Source: Candidatus Rokuibacteriota bacterium
GTDB lineage: Bacteria; Methylomirabilota; Methylomirabilia; Rokubacteriales; CSP1-6
DNA: 49,554 bases
Assembly: GCA_003220265.1 (NCBI GenBank)
Contig: QHRW01000124.1
Span: 1-49,554, forward strand
Direction: 5' to 3'
A program made the position numbers and the translations under genes. The notes under the pieces are model-generated. The model was not told the DNA's origin. It made no database searches and saw nothing but the letters and a program-made list of their open reading frames with translations. Positions 1-7,812 of this stretch are shown one piece after another (position 1 is the first letter of the stretch; each line of letters opens with the position of its first letter).

Positions 1-401
1 TGCGCCGTCGCGCGCGCGATCTGGCGCTTGAGCACCCAGCGCGGCGCCTCCTCCACGGGCTCGCCCTCCTCCGTATAGACGTCGCAGAAGACGAGCGCGG
101 TCTTGGGCAGCCACGGGATCACGCGCAGCGTGGCCATGTCCGGCACCATCTTCATGTCGCCGTAGCCGCGCTCCCACGAGGTGAGCGTGAAGCCGGGCAG
201 CGGCACCATCTCCATGTCCACGGTGAAGAGGTAGATGCAGGCGTGGACGCCGTCGTCGAGGGCGTGCTCCAGGAAGTGCCGCGCGGTCAGTCGCTTGCCC
301 ATGAGCCGGCTCAGGCCGTCGGGAAAGACGGTCAGCAGGGTGTCGATCTCGCCTTTCCGGACGAGAGTTTCGAGCGACTTGCGGTCGAGACGCCCCGACA
401 T
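1..401 (-). CDS. Glutamine synthetase family protein, N-terminal part (cut by window edge)
   Basis: The 133 visible residues start at an ATG at 401 and run off the window at base 1. They read as the beta-Grasp N-terminal domain of the glutamine synthetase family. Landmarks are FPDGLSRLMGKR (about residues 26-37), LTSWERGYGDMKM, and PRWVLKRQIARA at the edge, where the catalytic domain would begin. The RLMGKR and WERGYGD signatures resemble GlnA-like enzymes that ligate ATP-activated glutamate to amines (gamma-glutamylputrescine synthetase type) more than housekeeping GlnA. The metal and ATP sites lie outside the window, so true glutamine synthetase versus glutamate-amine ligase cannot be decided. 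It is on the same strand as the hydrolase upstream of it, 96 bases away. No clear Shine-Dalgarno sequence precedes the ATG. Confidence 0.85.
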   Translation of the reverse strand, partial: MSGRLDRKSLETLVRKGEIDTLLTVFPDGLSRLMGKRLTARHFLEHALDDGVHACIYLFTVDMEMVPLPGFTLTSWERGYGDMKMVPDMATLRVIPWLPKTALVFCDVYTEEGEPVEEAPRWVLKRQIARATA

Positions 402-497
402 GGGGCGGATGGTAGCGCATGCCCGCCGGGGCTGTCATCCCGACGACCGCGCGGCTCGCCTGGACCGCGGGCGTCCAGGCGAGCGCGGTCCGTGGGC

Positions 498-1664
498 TCA
501 GAGCGCCTGGTAGACCTCTGTCTCGAATTTCACGAGCAGGTCGAGCGCCGTGGGGTCGAAGAACGGCAGCAGCTGGGCGAGGAACACGCCACATACGCGC
601 TTCGTGCGATCGATCCAGAAGTAGGTATTGGCCAGGCCGGCCCAGGCGAGGCTACCGGCGGCGCGGCCGGTCGCCAGCGGCTGCTCGTTGATCAGGAAGC
701 TCAGCCCCCACTTCTTCGTCACGCCCGGCAAGAGCGCCACGTCGTTCGACAGCGGCGCGATGGCGGTCTTCATGACCGGGATGTCGAGGGTGCCGATCTG
801 GTTGCGGCCCATCAGGTCCACCGTCTCGGGCCGCAGCACCTGCGCGCCCTTGTGGGTGCCACCGTTCATGATCATCTGCGCGAACGCCAGGTAATCGCCG
901 GCGGTCCCGTACAGCCCGCCCCCGCCCATGAGGAACTCGGGGTCCTCAGGCAGAGCGAATTCCACCGGCGCCAGCGCGCCCTTGTCGTCGCGCTGGTGCA
1001 CGGCCGAGCGCCGCGCGCGCTGACCGGCGGAGAGCTTGAAGCCGGTGTCCTTCATGCCGAGCGGCCCGAGGATGTTCTGCTGGAAATACGCGTCGAGCCG
1101 CTGGCCGGACACCGCCTCCACCATCTTGCCGGCCCAGTCGATGTTGATGCCGTATTCCCAGCGGTCGCCGGGATCAAAGAGCAGCGGCGTGGTCAGCGCG
1201 GCGTTCGCGCAGGTCGTGATGCCCGGCGTGCTCGTCACCTGCTGGTAGCGCGCGATCTCCGGCCGCCAGATCTCGTAGGCGTACCCGGCCGTGTGGGTGA
1301 GGAGGTGCCGGAGCGTGATGGGCCGCTTCGGCTCCCGCAGCCGCGGCTGGCCGGCGGTATCGAAGCCTTCGAGGACCCTGGCCTGCGCCAGCTCGGGAAC
1401 GACGGCGGCGGCCGGTTGCTCGAGCGCGAGCTTGCCACGCTCGACGAGCTGCATGGCGGCGGTCGCGGTGATGGCCTTGGTCATCGACGCGATCCACACG
1501 ACGGTGTCGAGCGTCATCGGCGCGTTCCCGCCCATCTCGCGGGTGCCGAACGCGCCCTCGTAAAGCGTGCCCTTGTCGGTGACGGCGACGGCGACGATGC
1601 CGGGCATCGCCTTCGACTCCACCGCCTGGCTGAACGCCGTGTCGAGGCTCGGGAGCTTCGCCAT
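498..1664 (-). CDS. Serine hydrolase of the class C beta-lactamase / family VIII esterase fold
   Basis: A 388-residue protein. The start is the ATG at 1664, preceded by a strong GGAAGGAG ribosome site eight bases upstream; an open frame continues further upstream but lacks such a site. It has the beta-lactamase-family SxxK motif (S60-M-T-K63), the catalytic Tyr region WEYGIN (Tyr171), and LLTHTAGY at about 121-128. Length and motifs match the serine hydrolase family that includes EstB-type esterases, D-amino-acid esterases and transesterases such as LovD. There is no signal peptide, so a cytoplasmic esterase or acyltransferase is more likely than a periplasmic beta-lactamase; the substrate cannot be read from sequence. 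It lies 103 bases downstream of the M50 protease gene on the same strand. Confidence 0.9.
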   Translation of the reverse strand: MAKLPSLDTAFSQAVESKAMPGIVAVAVTDKGTLYEGAFGTREMGGNAPMTLDTVVWIASMTKAITATAAMQLVERGKLALEQPAAAVVPELAQARVLEGFDTAGQPRLREPKRPITLRHLLTHTAGYAYEIWRPEIARYQQVTSTPGITTCANAALTTPLLFDPGDRWEYGINIDWAGKMVEAVSGQRLDAYFQQNILGPLGMKDTGFKLSAGQRARRSAVHQRDDKGALAPVEFALPEDPEFLMGGGGLYGTAGDYLAFAQMIMNGGTHKGAQVLRPETVDLMGRNQIGTLDIPVMKTAIAPLSNDVALLPGVTKKWGLSFLINEQPLATGRAAGSLAWAGLANTYFWIDRTKRVCGVFLAQLLPFFDPTALDLLVKFETEVYQAL

Positions 1665-1767
1665 GGATCCTTCTCCTTCCGGGTGACGATCGGGAGACGT
1701 CGGGTCTGGGGGCCGCGGCGTCGCCAGACTACCGCGGACGCTGCCCGGCCTCAATGCCCGCGACGGC

Positions 1768-2907
1768 TCAGATCGGGATCGGCGGTAGTAGCAGGATGAC
1801 CAGCACGAGGCAGACGAGACCGAGCCATCGGCGCGCCGGGGAGAGCGGTGTGAGGTCGTCCAGCGGCGGGCTGTGATCGAAGCCCACGAGGAAGAACAGC
1901 AGCGCGGCCCACACGAACCAGTTGATGGAGCCGGTGACGGCGCCCATGGCGAGCAGGATGACCCACGTGGCCATGCCGAGCATGCGATGACGGCGCGACG
2001 ATAGCGCATAGGCGATGCGGCCGCCGTCGAGCTGGCCGACCGGGAAGAGGTTGAGCGCCGTCACGAAGCAGCCCACCCAGGCGGCGTCCGCCATCGGGTG
2101 TGTCATCACCGACATCCCCTGTCCCACGTCGCCGAAGCGCAGGTAGACGAACAGGCGCGTGAGGAGCGAATAGCCGAAGCCGCCGAAACCGGCGCCCGCC
2201 TCCGCGGGGACGACGCGGGACCACGTGAGGCCGACGATCAGCGCCGGCAGCGCCACGACGAGGCCGGCCAGCGGGCCGGCGGCCGCGATGTCGAACAGCG
2301 AGTTGCGGTCGCGCGCCGGCGAGCGCATGCGGATGATGGCGCCGAAGGTGCCGAACAGCATCGGCGCCGGGATGAAGTACGGCAGGCTGACGGCGGCGCC
2401 GTAGTAGCGCGCGGTGAAGTAGTGGCCGAACTCGTGCACGCCCAGGATGGCCAGCAGCGTCAGCGCGAACGGCGCCCCGCTCAGGAGCGAGCCGGGAAAC
2501 GGCCACGCGCGCAGGGCGTCGAAGGTCTCCGAGCCCGTGAAGAACGCGTACCCCGCGGCGAACGTGGACAGCACGGTGGCGGCGAACAGCAGCACGGCGA
2601 GCAGCGGGCGCGCGGGCTGCGTCAGGTCACCCAGCGGCCACGCCTGCACCACCACGGCGCCGTCGCGCTCGGCGCGGAGGAACGGCGTGTAGCCGAACGC
2701 GCTGAAGCGCGCCAGCAGCGTGTCGACGGCGCGCGCGGGATCCATCTGGAGCGCGCCGCGGAAGACGATGACGGGCCCGCGGATCTGGCGCTCGTGCACG
2801 GCCAGCACGCCGTCGGCGGCGTGACGCAGACGCTCCTCGGTGATCAGCAGGTCGTCGGCGGGCAACGGCGGCAGCGGCACGCGCCGCCGGAAGGGCCAGA
2901 GTCGCAT
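1768..2907 (-). CDS. Site-2 protease-like M50 family membrane zinc metalloprotease
   Basis: A 379-residue polytopic membrane protein. A soluble N-terminal region of about 95 residues is followed by several hydrophobic segments. The zinc site is HEFGH (residues 158-162) inside a membrane segment, and the third ligand motif is GQLDGG (Asp294) in a later segment. This pairing of HExxH with a distal N/GxxDG motif defines intramembrane M50 proteases. The layout, with a soluble N-terminal domain and no PDZ domain, is closer to the plant/cyanobacterial EGY-like group than to RseP. The role is presumably intramembrane cleavage of a membrane-anchored regulator or quality control; no partner anti-sigma factor is visible nearby. 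The ATG at 2907 has no obvious strong ribosome site, and the gene follows the RNase III-like gene by 18 bases, so the two may be cotranscribed. Confidence 0.88.
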   Translation of the reverse strand: MRLWPFRRRVPLPPLPADDLLITEERLRHAADGVLAVHERQIRGPVIVFRGALQMDPARAVDTLLARFSAFGYTPFLRAERDGAVVVQAWPLGDLTQPARPLLAVLLFAATVLSTFAAGYAFFTGSETFDALRAWPFPGSLLSGAPFALTLLAILGVHEFGHYFTARYYGAAVSLPYFIPAPMLFGTFGAIIRMRSPARDRNSLFDIAAAGPLAGLVVALPALIVGLTWSRVVPAEAGAGFGGFGYSLLTRLFVYLRFGDVGQGMSVMTHPMADAAWVGCFVTALNLFPVGQLDGGRIAYALSSRRHRMLGMATWVILLAMGAVTGSINWFVWAALLFFLVGFDHSPPLDDLTPLSPARRWLGLVCLVLVILLLPPIPI

Positions 2908-2925
2908 GACCTCAGCGTACCATCG

Positions 2926-3378
2926 TCACGCGCGCCGCCACGCCGCCAGCCCCGCCACGACGTCGCGCACCGCCGGCAGCCCACCCTCCAGATAGAGGGC
3001 GCCGAGCACCGCCTCCAGCGTGGTGGCCAGGATGGACGGAGTCTCCCGCCCTCCCTCCTGCTCCGCCCCGCGCCCCAGCCGCAGCAGCGGCCCCAGCCCG
3101 AGCGCCACCGCCCACCGCGCCAACGCCGCGTCCGCGACGACCTCCGCGCGCAACGGCGTCAGCCGCCCCACCGCCGCGCCAGGCTCCGCCTCGAACACAT
3201 GCTCGGCGACGACCAGGCTCAACGCCGCATCCCCCACGAACGCCAACGCCTCCTGATGCTCCCCGGGCGCATGCTCCGCCGCCCACGACGCATGCGTCAG
3301 CGCCCGCCCCAACAACTCCCGATCCCCAAACCGATGCCCCAGCCGCCGCTCGAGCGCGGATAGGGATTTGTCGTTCAA
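2926..3378 (-). CDS. RNase III-domain protein lacking dsRBD and two metal-binding acids
   Basis: A 150-residue protein consisting only of an RNase III endonuclease-like domain. ERRLGHRF, ELLGRALTHASW and PSILATTLEAVLGALYLEGG match the family in order. The double-stranded RNA-binding domain is absent, and the next gene begins 18 bases later. Against E. coli Rnc, the signature LEFLGDS is here LAFVGDA, so Glu41 becomes Ala46, and ILADTVEA is here ILATTLEA, so Asp114 becomes Thr119; Glu38, Asp45 and Glu117 equivalents are kept. Two of the four metal ligands are therefore missing, and normal cleavage is doubtful. It starts with TTG 94 bases after fabF, behind an inverted repeat. fabF-rnc neighbourhood is common in bacteria, so this occupies the rnc place; a degenerate RNA-binding role is possible. 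A Mini-III-type enzyme is the alternative. Confidence 0.75.
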   Translation of the reverse strand: MNDKSLSALERRLGHRFGDRELLGRALTHASWAAEHAPGEHQEALAFVGDAALSLVVAEHVFEAEPGAAVGRLTPLRAEVVADAALARWAVALGLGPLLRLGRGAEQEGGRETPSILATTLEAVLGALYLEGGLPAVRDVVAGLAAWRRA

Positions 3379-3404
3379 GGGTGAGACGTCCGCTCGAAAC
3401 CTAC

Positions 3405-3474
3405 AAAAGGCTGCTCAAAAATGGCCAGATGCCAGGCGAGGCAACGACGCAGATGGCCGTTTTCAGCAGCCTTT
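3405..3474. repeat. Imperfect long inverted repeat after fabF
   Basis: Two arms of about 24 bases face each other, 3405-3430 and 3451-3474, around a loop of about 20 bases. The outer ten bases AAAGGCTGCT pair perfectly with AGCAGCCTTT, and the inner parts (AAAA/TTTT and GGCC/GGCC) continue the stem with mismatches. The element overlaps the fabF stop codon and separates fabF from the RNase III-like gene. A transcript could fold it into a long hairpin and attenuate readthrough. The arms resemble, from memory, dispersed TTTTCAGCAGCC elements seen in some other bacterial groups; this was not checked. Confidence 0.75.
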
Positions 3475-4747
3475 ACGAACGGTAGCGGCGGAAGAGCAGC
3501 GTCGCGTTCGTCCCGCCAAACCCAAATGCATTAGAGAGCGCGTACTCGACGTCGACCTTCCGCGCCTGGTTCGGCACATAGTCCAGGTCACACTCCGGAT
3601 CCGGCGTCTCGTAGTTGATCGTCGGCGGCAGCGTCCCGTGGTGAAGGGCCAGCGTGGTGGCGATGGCCTCGATGCCGCCGGCGGCGCCCAGCAGGTGGCC
3701 GGTCATGGACTTGGTCGAGGACACGGCCAGCCGGCGCGCGTGATCGCCGAAGACGCGCTTGATGGCGATCGTCTCGAACTTGTCGTTGTAGGGCGTCGAC
3801 GTCCCGTGGGCGTTGATGTAGCCGACCACCGACGGATCGACGGCGGCGTCCTTGAGCGCCATCTGCATGGCGCGGGTGGCGCCGTCGCCCTCGGGGTCGG
3901 GTGCCGTCATGTGGTGCGCGTCGCCGGTCATGCCGTAGCCGACCACCTCGGCGTAGATGCGGGCGTCGCGGTGCACCGCATGCTCGAGCGACTCCAGCAC
4001 GACGATGCCCGCGCCCTCGCCGCACACGAACCCGTCGCGCGCGGCGTCGAACGGCCGCGAGGCCTTCTGCGGCTCGTCGTTGCGCGTGGACATGGCCTTC
4101 ATCGAGCAGAAGCCGGCGATCGTGATGGGCACGATGATGGCCTCGGCGCCGCCGGCAATCATCACGTCGGCGTCCCCGCGCTCGATGATCTTGTAGGCGT
4201 CACCGATGGAGTGGTTGCCGGTGGCGCACGCGGTGACGACGGAGGAGTTGGGGCCCTTGGCGCCGAACCGCATCGAGACGAGCCCGGCCGCCATGTTGAC
4301 GATGAGCATGGGGATGACGAAGGGCGACACGCGGTCAGGGCCCCTCTTCGGATCGTCCAGCACCTTCTGGCCCTCGATGAGTGTGCTGATACCGCCGATG
4401 CCCGAGCCGATGAGCACCCCGAAGCGCGTGCTATCGACCTTGGCGGTGTCGAGCGCGGCATCCTCCACCGCCATCGCGCTGGTCGCGATCGCGTATTTCA
4501 GGTACGGATCGAGGCGGCGGGCTTCCTTCTTGTCGACGTACTTCGTCTCGTCGAAGTTGCGCACCTCACCGGCAATGCGCGTCACGTACTTGAACTCGCC
4601 GCTCGCGGCCTTCTCGGTCACGTCGAACTTCGTGATCGGCCCGATGCCCGACTTGCCCTGCTTGAGGGCCGTCCAGAAGTCCTCGGTGGTGTTGCCCACC
4701 GGGGTCAGCGCCCCCAGGCCGGTGATGACGACGCGCCGATCGCTCAT
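3473..4747 (-). CDS. fabF: 3-oxoacyl-[acyl-carrier-protein] synthase II
   Basis: A 424-residue condensing enzyme that elongates acyl-ACP with malonyl-ACP in the fatty acid synthesis cycle. The Cys-His-His triad is visible: Cys174 in VTACATG, His314 in NAHGTSTPYND, and His351 in KSMTGHLLGAAG with Lys346 just before. The C-terminal glycine-rich NAFGFGGTNATLLF is intact, and length is usual for FabF. The ATG at 4747 lies six bases after the acpP stop. It is the last recognised gene of the yceD-to-fabF operon. The stop codon sits inside an arm of a long inverted repeat. Confidence 0.98.
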   Translation of the reverse strand: MSDRRVVITGLGALTPVGNTTEDFWTALKQGKSGIGPITKFDVTEKAASGEFKYVTRIAGEVRNFDETKYVDKKEARRLDPYLKYAIATSAMAVEDAALDTAKVDSTRFGVLIGSGIGGISTLIEGQKVLDDPKRGPDRVSPFVIPMLIVNMAAGLVSMRFGAKGPNSSVVTACATGNHSIGDAYKIIERGDADVMIAGGAEAIIVPITIAGFCSMKAMSTRNDEPQKASRPFDAARDGFVCGEGAGIVVLESLEHAVHRDARIYAEVVGYGMTGDAHHMTAPDPEGDGATRAMQMALKDAAVDPSVVGYINAHGTSTPYNDKFETIAIKRVFGDHARRLAVSSTKSMTGHLLGAAGGIEAIATTLALHHGTLPPTINYETPDPECDLDYVPNQARKVDVEYALSNAFGFGGTNATLLFRRYRS

Positions 4748-4753
4748 GCCGGC

Positions 4754-4990
4754 CTACGAGTTGTCCTTGATGTACTGGACGGCGTCACCGACCGTCACGA
4801 TCTTCTCGGCGTCCTCGTCGGGGATCTGGATGTCGAAGTGCTCCTCCAGAGCCATGACGAGCTCGACCGTGTCGAGGGAGTCGGCGCCCAGGTCCTCGAT
4901 GAACTTCGCGTTCGGGTTGACGTCTTCCTCGTCGACCCCGAGCTGCTCGACGATGATCTCCTTCACCTTCTCCTCGACTGACTTCGCCAT
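4754..4990 (-). CDS. acpP: Acyl carrier protein
   Basis: A 78-residue acidic protein with the 4'-phosphopantetheine attachment motif GADSLDTVELVMALEE (about residues 34-49; the modified Ser is in DSL). It carries growing acyl chains between FabD, FabH, FabG and FabF, all encoded around it, and supplies acyl-ACP to PlsX. Length and composition are standard. The ATG at 4990 has a GGAG ribosome site at normal spacing, in keeping with the high expression expected of ACP. It lies 42 bases after fabG and six before fabF. Confidence 0.98.
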   Translation of the reverse strand: MAKSVEEKVKEIIVEQLGVDEEDVNPNAKFIEDLGADSLDTVELVMALEEHFDIQIPDEDAEKIVTVGDAVQYIKDNS

Positions 4991-5032
4991 GAACCGGTCT
5001 CCTCAGCTCCGAAGATTGGGCCGATCTCGGTC

Positions 5033-5785
5033 TTAAATGTAGAGCCCGCCGTTGACGTGGAAGACCTGCCCCGTCACGTACGCCGCGCCGTCACCGGCCA
5101 GGAATCCTACCATCTCGGCCACCTCGCGGGCCGTGCCGATGCGCTTGAGCGGCACCTGGGCCAGCAAGGCCTCGCGCGCCTCCGCCGGCAGTGCCGCGGC
5201 CATGTCGGTCTCGATGAGACCGGGCGCCACCGCGTTGACCAGGATGCCCCAGTGCGCGAGCTCGCGGGCCGCCGATTTCGTCAGCCCGATGAGCCCCGCC
5301 TTCGCGGCCGAGTAATTGGCCTGGCCGGGATTGCCCATGGCGCCCGCGGTCGACGCGATGTTGATGATGCGCCCGCCGCTCTTCTGCCGCACCATCAGCT
5401 TGCACGCCGCCCGCGTCATCAGGAAGGCGCCCTTGAGATTCGTCTCCATCACCCGGTCCCAGTCCTCGTCCTTCATGCGAATGAGGAGTCCGTCGCGAGT
5501 GATGCCGGCGTTGTTGACGAGGATGTCGAGCCGGCCGAACCGCTCCTTGGCGGCCTCCACCAGACGGTCGGCGTCTTCGCGCTTGACGGCATCGGCCACC
5601 ATGCCGTGCACCGAAGCGCCGCGCTCTTCGAGCTCCTGGGCCGCGCGTTGCACCCGGTCGGCATCGCGGCCCGACACTACCACGGCCGCTCCGTGCTCTG
5701 CCAGCAAGGCGGCCGTCGCGTGACCGATGCCCCGGCTGCCGCCGGTGACGATCGCGACCTTGCCGCCGAGCGGGGGTGTGGTCAC
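5033..5785 (-). CDS. fabG: 3-oxoacyl-[acyl-carrier-protein] reductase
   Basis: A 250-residue short-chain dehydrogenase that reduces beta-ketoacyl-ACP with NADPH. The cofactor motif TGGSRGIG (residues 14-21), the NNAG motif (91-94), Asn116 and the catalytic Ser145, Tyr158 and Lys162 (YSAAK) are all present. The GTG start at 5785 is chosen because it overlaps the fabD stop in a GTGA arrangement and places the Rossmann motif at the usual distance from the N-terminus; the open frame upstream lies inside fabD. Translational coupling to fabD is likely. Confidence 0.97.
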   Translation of the reverse strand: MTTPPLGGKVAIVTGGSRGIGHATAALLAEHGAAVVVSGRDADRVQRAAQELEERGASVHGMVADAVKREDADRLVEAAKERFGRLDILVNNAGITRDGLLIRMKDEDWDRVMETNLKGAFLMTRAACKLMVRQKSGGRIINIASTAGAMGNPGQANYSAAKAGLIGLTKSAARELAHWGILVNAVAPGLIETDMAAALPAEAREALLAQVPLKRIGTAREVAEMVGFLAGDGAAYVTGQVFHVNGGLYI

Positions 5786-6729
5786 GCCGCGGCCAGCGCG
5801 GCCAGGGCTTTGTCGAGGCCGGCCGGATCCTCGACGCTGACGGCCGGCACGCCCTCGGCGATGCGCTTGGCGAGCCCGGTGAGCACGCGGCCCGGCCCCA
5901 CCTCGACGAACGCGGTCGCGCCCTCGGACGCGAGCCGCTGCACGCACGCCGTCCAGCGCACGGGACTGGCCACCTGGCGCAGGAGGAACGGCACCACGTC
6001 GGCGGCGGTGCGCGTGAGGCCGGCGTCCACGTTGCGCACGACGGGGATCCTGGGATCGCTCACGGTGATCTTGGCGAGCTCGGCGGCCAGCCGCTCGGCG
6101 GCGGGCGACATGAGCGCACAGTGGAACGGCGCGCTCACGGGCAGCAGCACGCTCTTGCGGCCGCCGCGGTCCTTGGCCAGCGCCACCGCGCGCTCGACGG
6201 CCGTCTTGTGGCCGGCGATGACGATCTGCTGCTCGGAGTTCACGTTGGCGATGTCGACGACTTCACCCTTGGCGGCGTCGGCGCACACCTGCTCGACGAC
6301 GCCCAGGCCGACGCCCATCACGGCCGCCATGGCGCCGGTGCCGACGGGCACGGCCGCCTGCATGAACTCGCCGCGGCGGCGGACCACCCGGACGGCGTCG
6401 GCCAGCGATAGTGTGCCGGCGACGACGAGCGCCGAGTACTCGCCCAGGCTGTGGCCCGCGGCCAGCGCCGGCTTCATCCCGCGCTCGGCGCAGGCCGCTG
6501 CCGCCGCCACGCTGGCGGTGAGCACGGCGGGCTGCGTCGTCGCGGTCAGCGCGAGGTCGGCCTCCGGCCCCTCGAACATCACGCGCCGGAGGTCGATGCC
6601 GAGCGCGTCGTTGGCCTCGTCGAAGACGCGCTTGGCTGCGGCCGACGACTCGTAGAACGCGCGCCCCATGCCGACCGCCTGGGAGCCCTGGCCGGGGAAG
6701 AGGAAGGCGATGCGGTGAATGCTTGGCAT
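5782..6729 (-). CDS. fabD: Malonyl-CoA:ACP transacylase
   Basis: A 315-residue acyltransferase that loads malonate onto ACP. It has FPGQGSQ near the N-terminus, the nucleophile motif GHSLGEYSAL (Ser94), and His203 in APFHCALM; family length is typical. The start ATG at 6729 is not preceded by a recognisable Shine-Dalgarno sequence. Instead it follows the CGGCACCCGCTCCAATAAC leader seen before other genes in this window. The gene is separated from fabH by 102 bases, unusually long for an operon whose other junctions overlap, and that gap is filled by the leader element. Confidence 0.97.
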   Translation of the reverse strand: MPSIHRIAFLFPGQGSQAVGMGRAFYESSAAAKRVFDEANDALGIDLRRVMFEGPEADLALTATTQPAVLTASVAAAAACAERGMKPALAAGHSLGEYSALVVAGTLSLADAVRVVRRRGEFMQAAVPVGTGAMAAVMGVGLGVVEQVCADAAKGEVVDIANVNSEQQIVIAGHKTAVERAVALAKDRGGRKSVLLPVSAPFHCALMSPAAERLAAELAKITVSDPRIPVVRNVDAGLTRTAADVVPFLLRQVASPVRWTACVQRLASEGATAFVEVGPGRVLTGLAKRIAEGVPAVSVEDPAGLDKALAALAAA

Positions 6730-6786
6730 GTTATTGGAGCGGGTGCCGCTTAGACGGATAAGGACGTGGGTGGCCTGGCCTAGAAC
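6730..6786 (-). promoter_or_regulatory. Junction element, copy 1 (directly upstream of fabD start)
   Basis: Read toward fabD, the gap contains TTCTAG, then CAGGCCACCCACG (6765-6777), a 15-base spacer, then GCGGCACCCGCT (6738-6749), then CCAATAAC and the ATG. The same three blocks, with the same 15-base spacer, occur before the DUF35 gene (33983-34035). The last block also sits directly before the ccmE start (17206-17217). No purine-rich ribosome site is visible, so this may act as a 5' leader. Function is inferred; only the repetition is observed. Confidence 0.6.
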
Positions 6787-6831
6787 GTTGCCGGCGCCGT
6801 CCTACTCCTGGTTCGATCGTCACGGCTCGCA

Positions 6832-7812
6832 CTACCACCGCATCAACACGGCGCCCCAGGCGAAGCCGCCGCCGAAGGCGGCCATGAGAATGAGGTCGCC
6901 GCGCTTGATACGGCCGGCGGCCAGCGCTTCCTCGAGGGCGACGTAGATGGAGGCGGCGCCGGTGTTGCCGTAGCGATCGACGTTGACGAAGACGCGGTCC
7001 ATCGGCAGGTTCACGCGCTTGGAGGCGGCTTCGATGATCCGGAGATTGGCCTGGTGCGGGATGAAGAGCGACACGTCGGCGGCGGTGAAGCCGTTGCGAG
7101 AGAGGATCTTCTCGGCGCACTCCACGAACATCCGCACGGCCACCTTGAAGACCTCGTTGCCCTTCATCTTGGCGTAGTGCATCCGCTGCGCGACCGTCTC
7201 GGCGGTGGCCGGATGGCGCGACCCGCCGCCCGGCATGTAGAGCAGCTCCCAGTACTGACCGTCCGAGTAGAGGTCGACGTCGATGATCCCGCGATCCTCC
7301 TCGGTGGCCTCCAGCACGACGGCGCCGGCGGCGTCGGCCAGCAGGATGCAGGTGCCACGGTCGGTGAAGTCGGTGATCTTCGACAGCGTCTCGGCGCCGA
7401 TGCACAGCACGCGCTTGTACTTGCCCGTCTGGATGAACTGGGCGCCGGTGACGAGGCTGTAGACCGAGCCCGCGCACGCCGCCATCAGGTCGACCGAGCC
7501 CGCGCGGCGGCAGCCGAGCCGATGCTGGACGATGTTGCCCACCGACGGGAAGACCATGTCGGGCGTGGTGGTGCCGACGGCGATGAACTCGATGTCCTCG
7601 GGCACGAGGTTGGCGCGCTCCAGCGCCTGCTGGGCGGCCTTGATCGCCAGGTCGGACGTGGCCTCGGTGTCGTCGGCGATCCGCCGCTCGCGGATGCCGG
7701 TGCGCTGCACGATCCACTCGTCGCTGGTGGCCACCATCTTCTCGAGATCGGCATTGCTGAGCACCCGCTTGGGCGCGTACGCTCCGACGCCGATGATCCT
7801 GGCGCGCGTCAT
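6832..7812 (-). CDS. fabH: 3-oxoacyl-[acyl-carrier-protein] synthase III
   Basis: A 326-residue initiating condensing enzyme (acyl-CoA plus malonyl-ACP). Catalytic residues are Cys113 in AACAGSVYSL, His253 in PHQANLRII and Asn283 in YGNTGAAS. The GxGxYxPxxxxSN N-terminal pattern is present. The ATG at 7812 overlaps the plsX stop in an ATGA junction, which fixes the start although the frame is open further upstream. Order plsX-fabH-fabD-fabG-acpP-fabF is the conserved fab cluster. Confidence 0.97.
   Translation of the reverse strand: MTRARIIGVGAYAPKRVLSNADLEKMVATSDEWIVQRTGIRERRIADDTEATSDLAIKAAQQALERANLVPEDIEFIAVGTTTPDMVFPSVGNIVQHRLGCRRAGSVDLMAACAGSVYSLVTGAQFIQTGKYKRVLCIGAETLSKITDFTDRGTCILLADAAGAVVLEATEEDRGIIDVDLYSDGQYWELLYMPGGGSRHPATAETVAQRMHYAKMKGNEVFKVAVRMFVECAEKILSRNGFTAADVSLFIPHQANLRIIEAASKRVNLPMDRVFVNVDRYGNTGAASIYVALEEALAAGRIKRGDLILMAAFGGGFAWGAVLMRW

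Noticed and set aside
498..1664. Antibiotic resistance beta-lactamase
   Set aside because: SxxK fold is present but there is no signal peptide, and the motifs fit the esterase/transesterase branch better.
243..1799. Long plus-strand open frame opposite the serine hydrolase
   Set aside because: Arg/Gly/Ala/His-rich composition and opposite a gene with clear catalytic motifs; an effect of high GC in third codon positions.
2098..4981. Long plus-strand frames opposite M50, RNase III-like, fabF and acpP genes
   Set aside because: No domain, repetitive low-complexity composition; the minus-strand genes are unambiguous.
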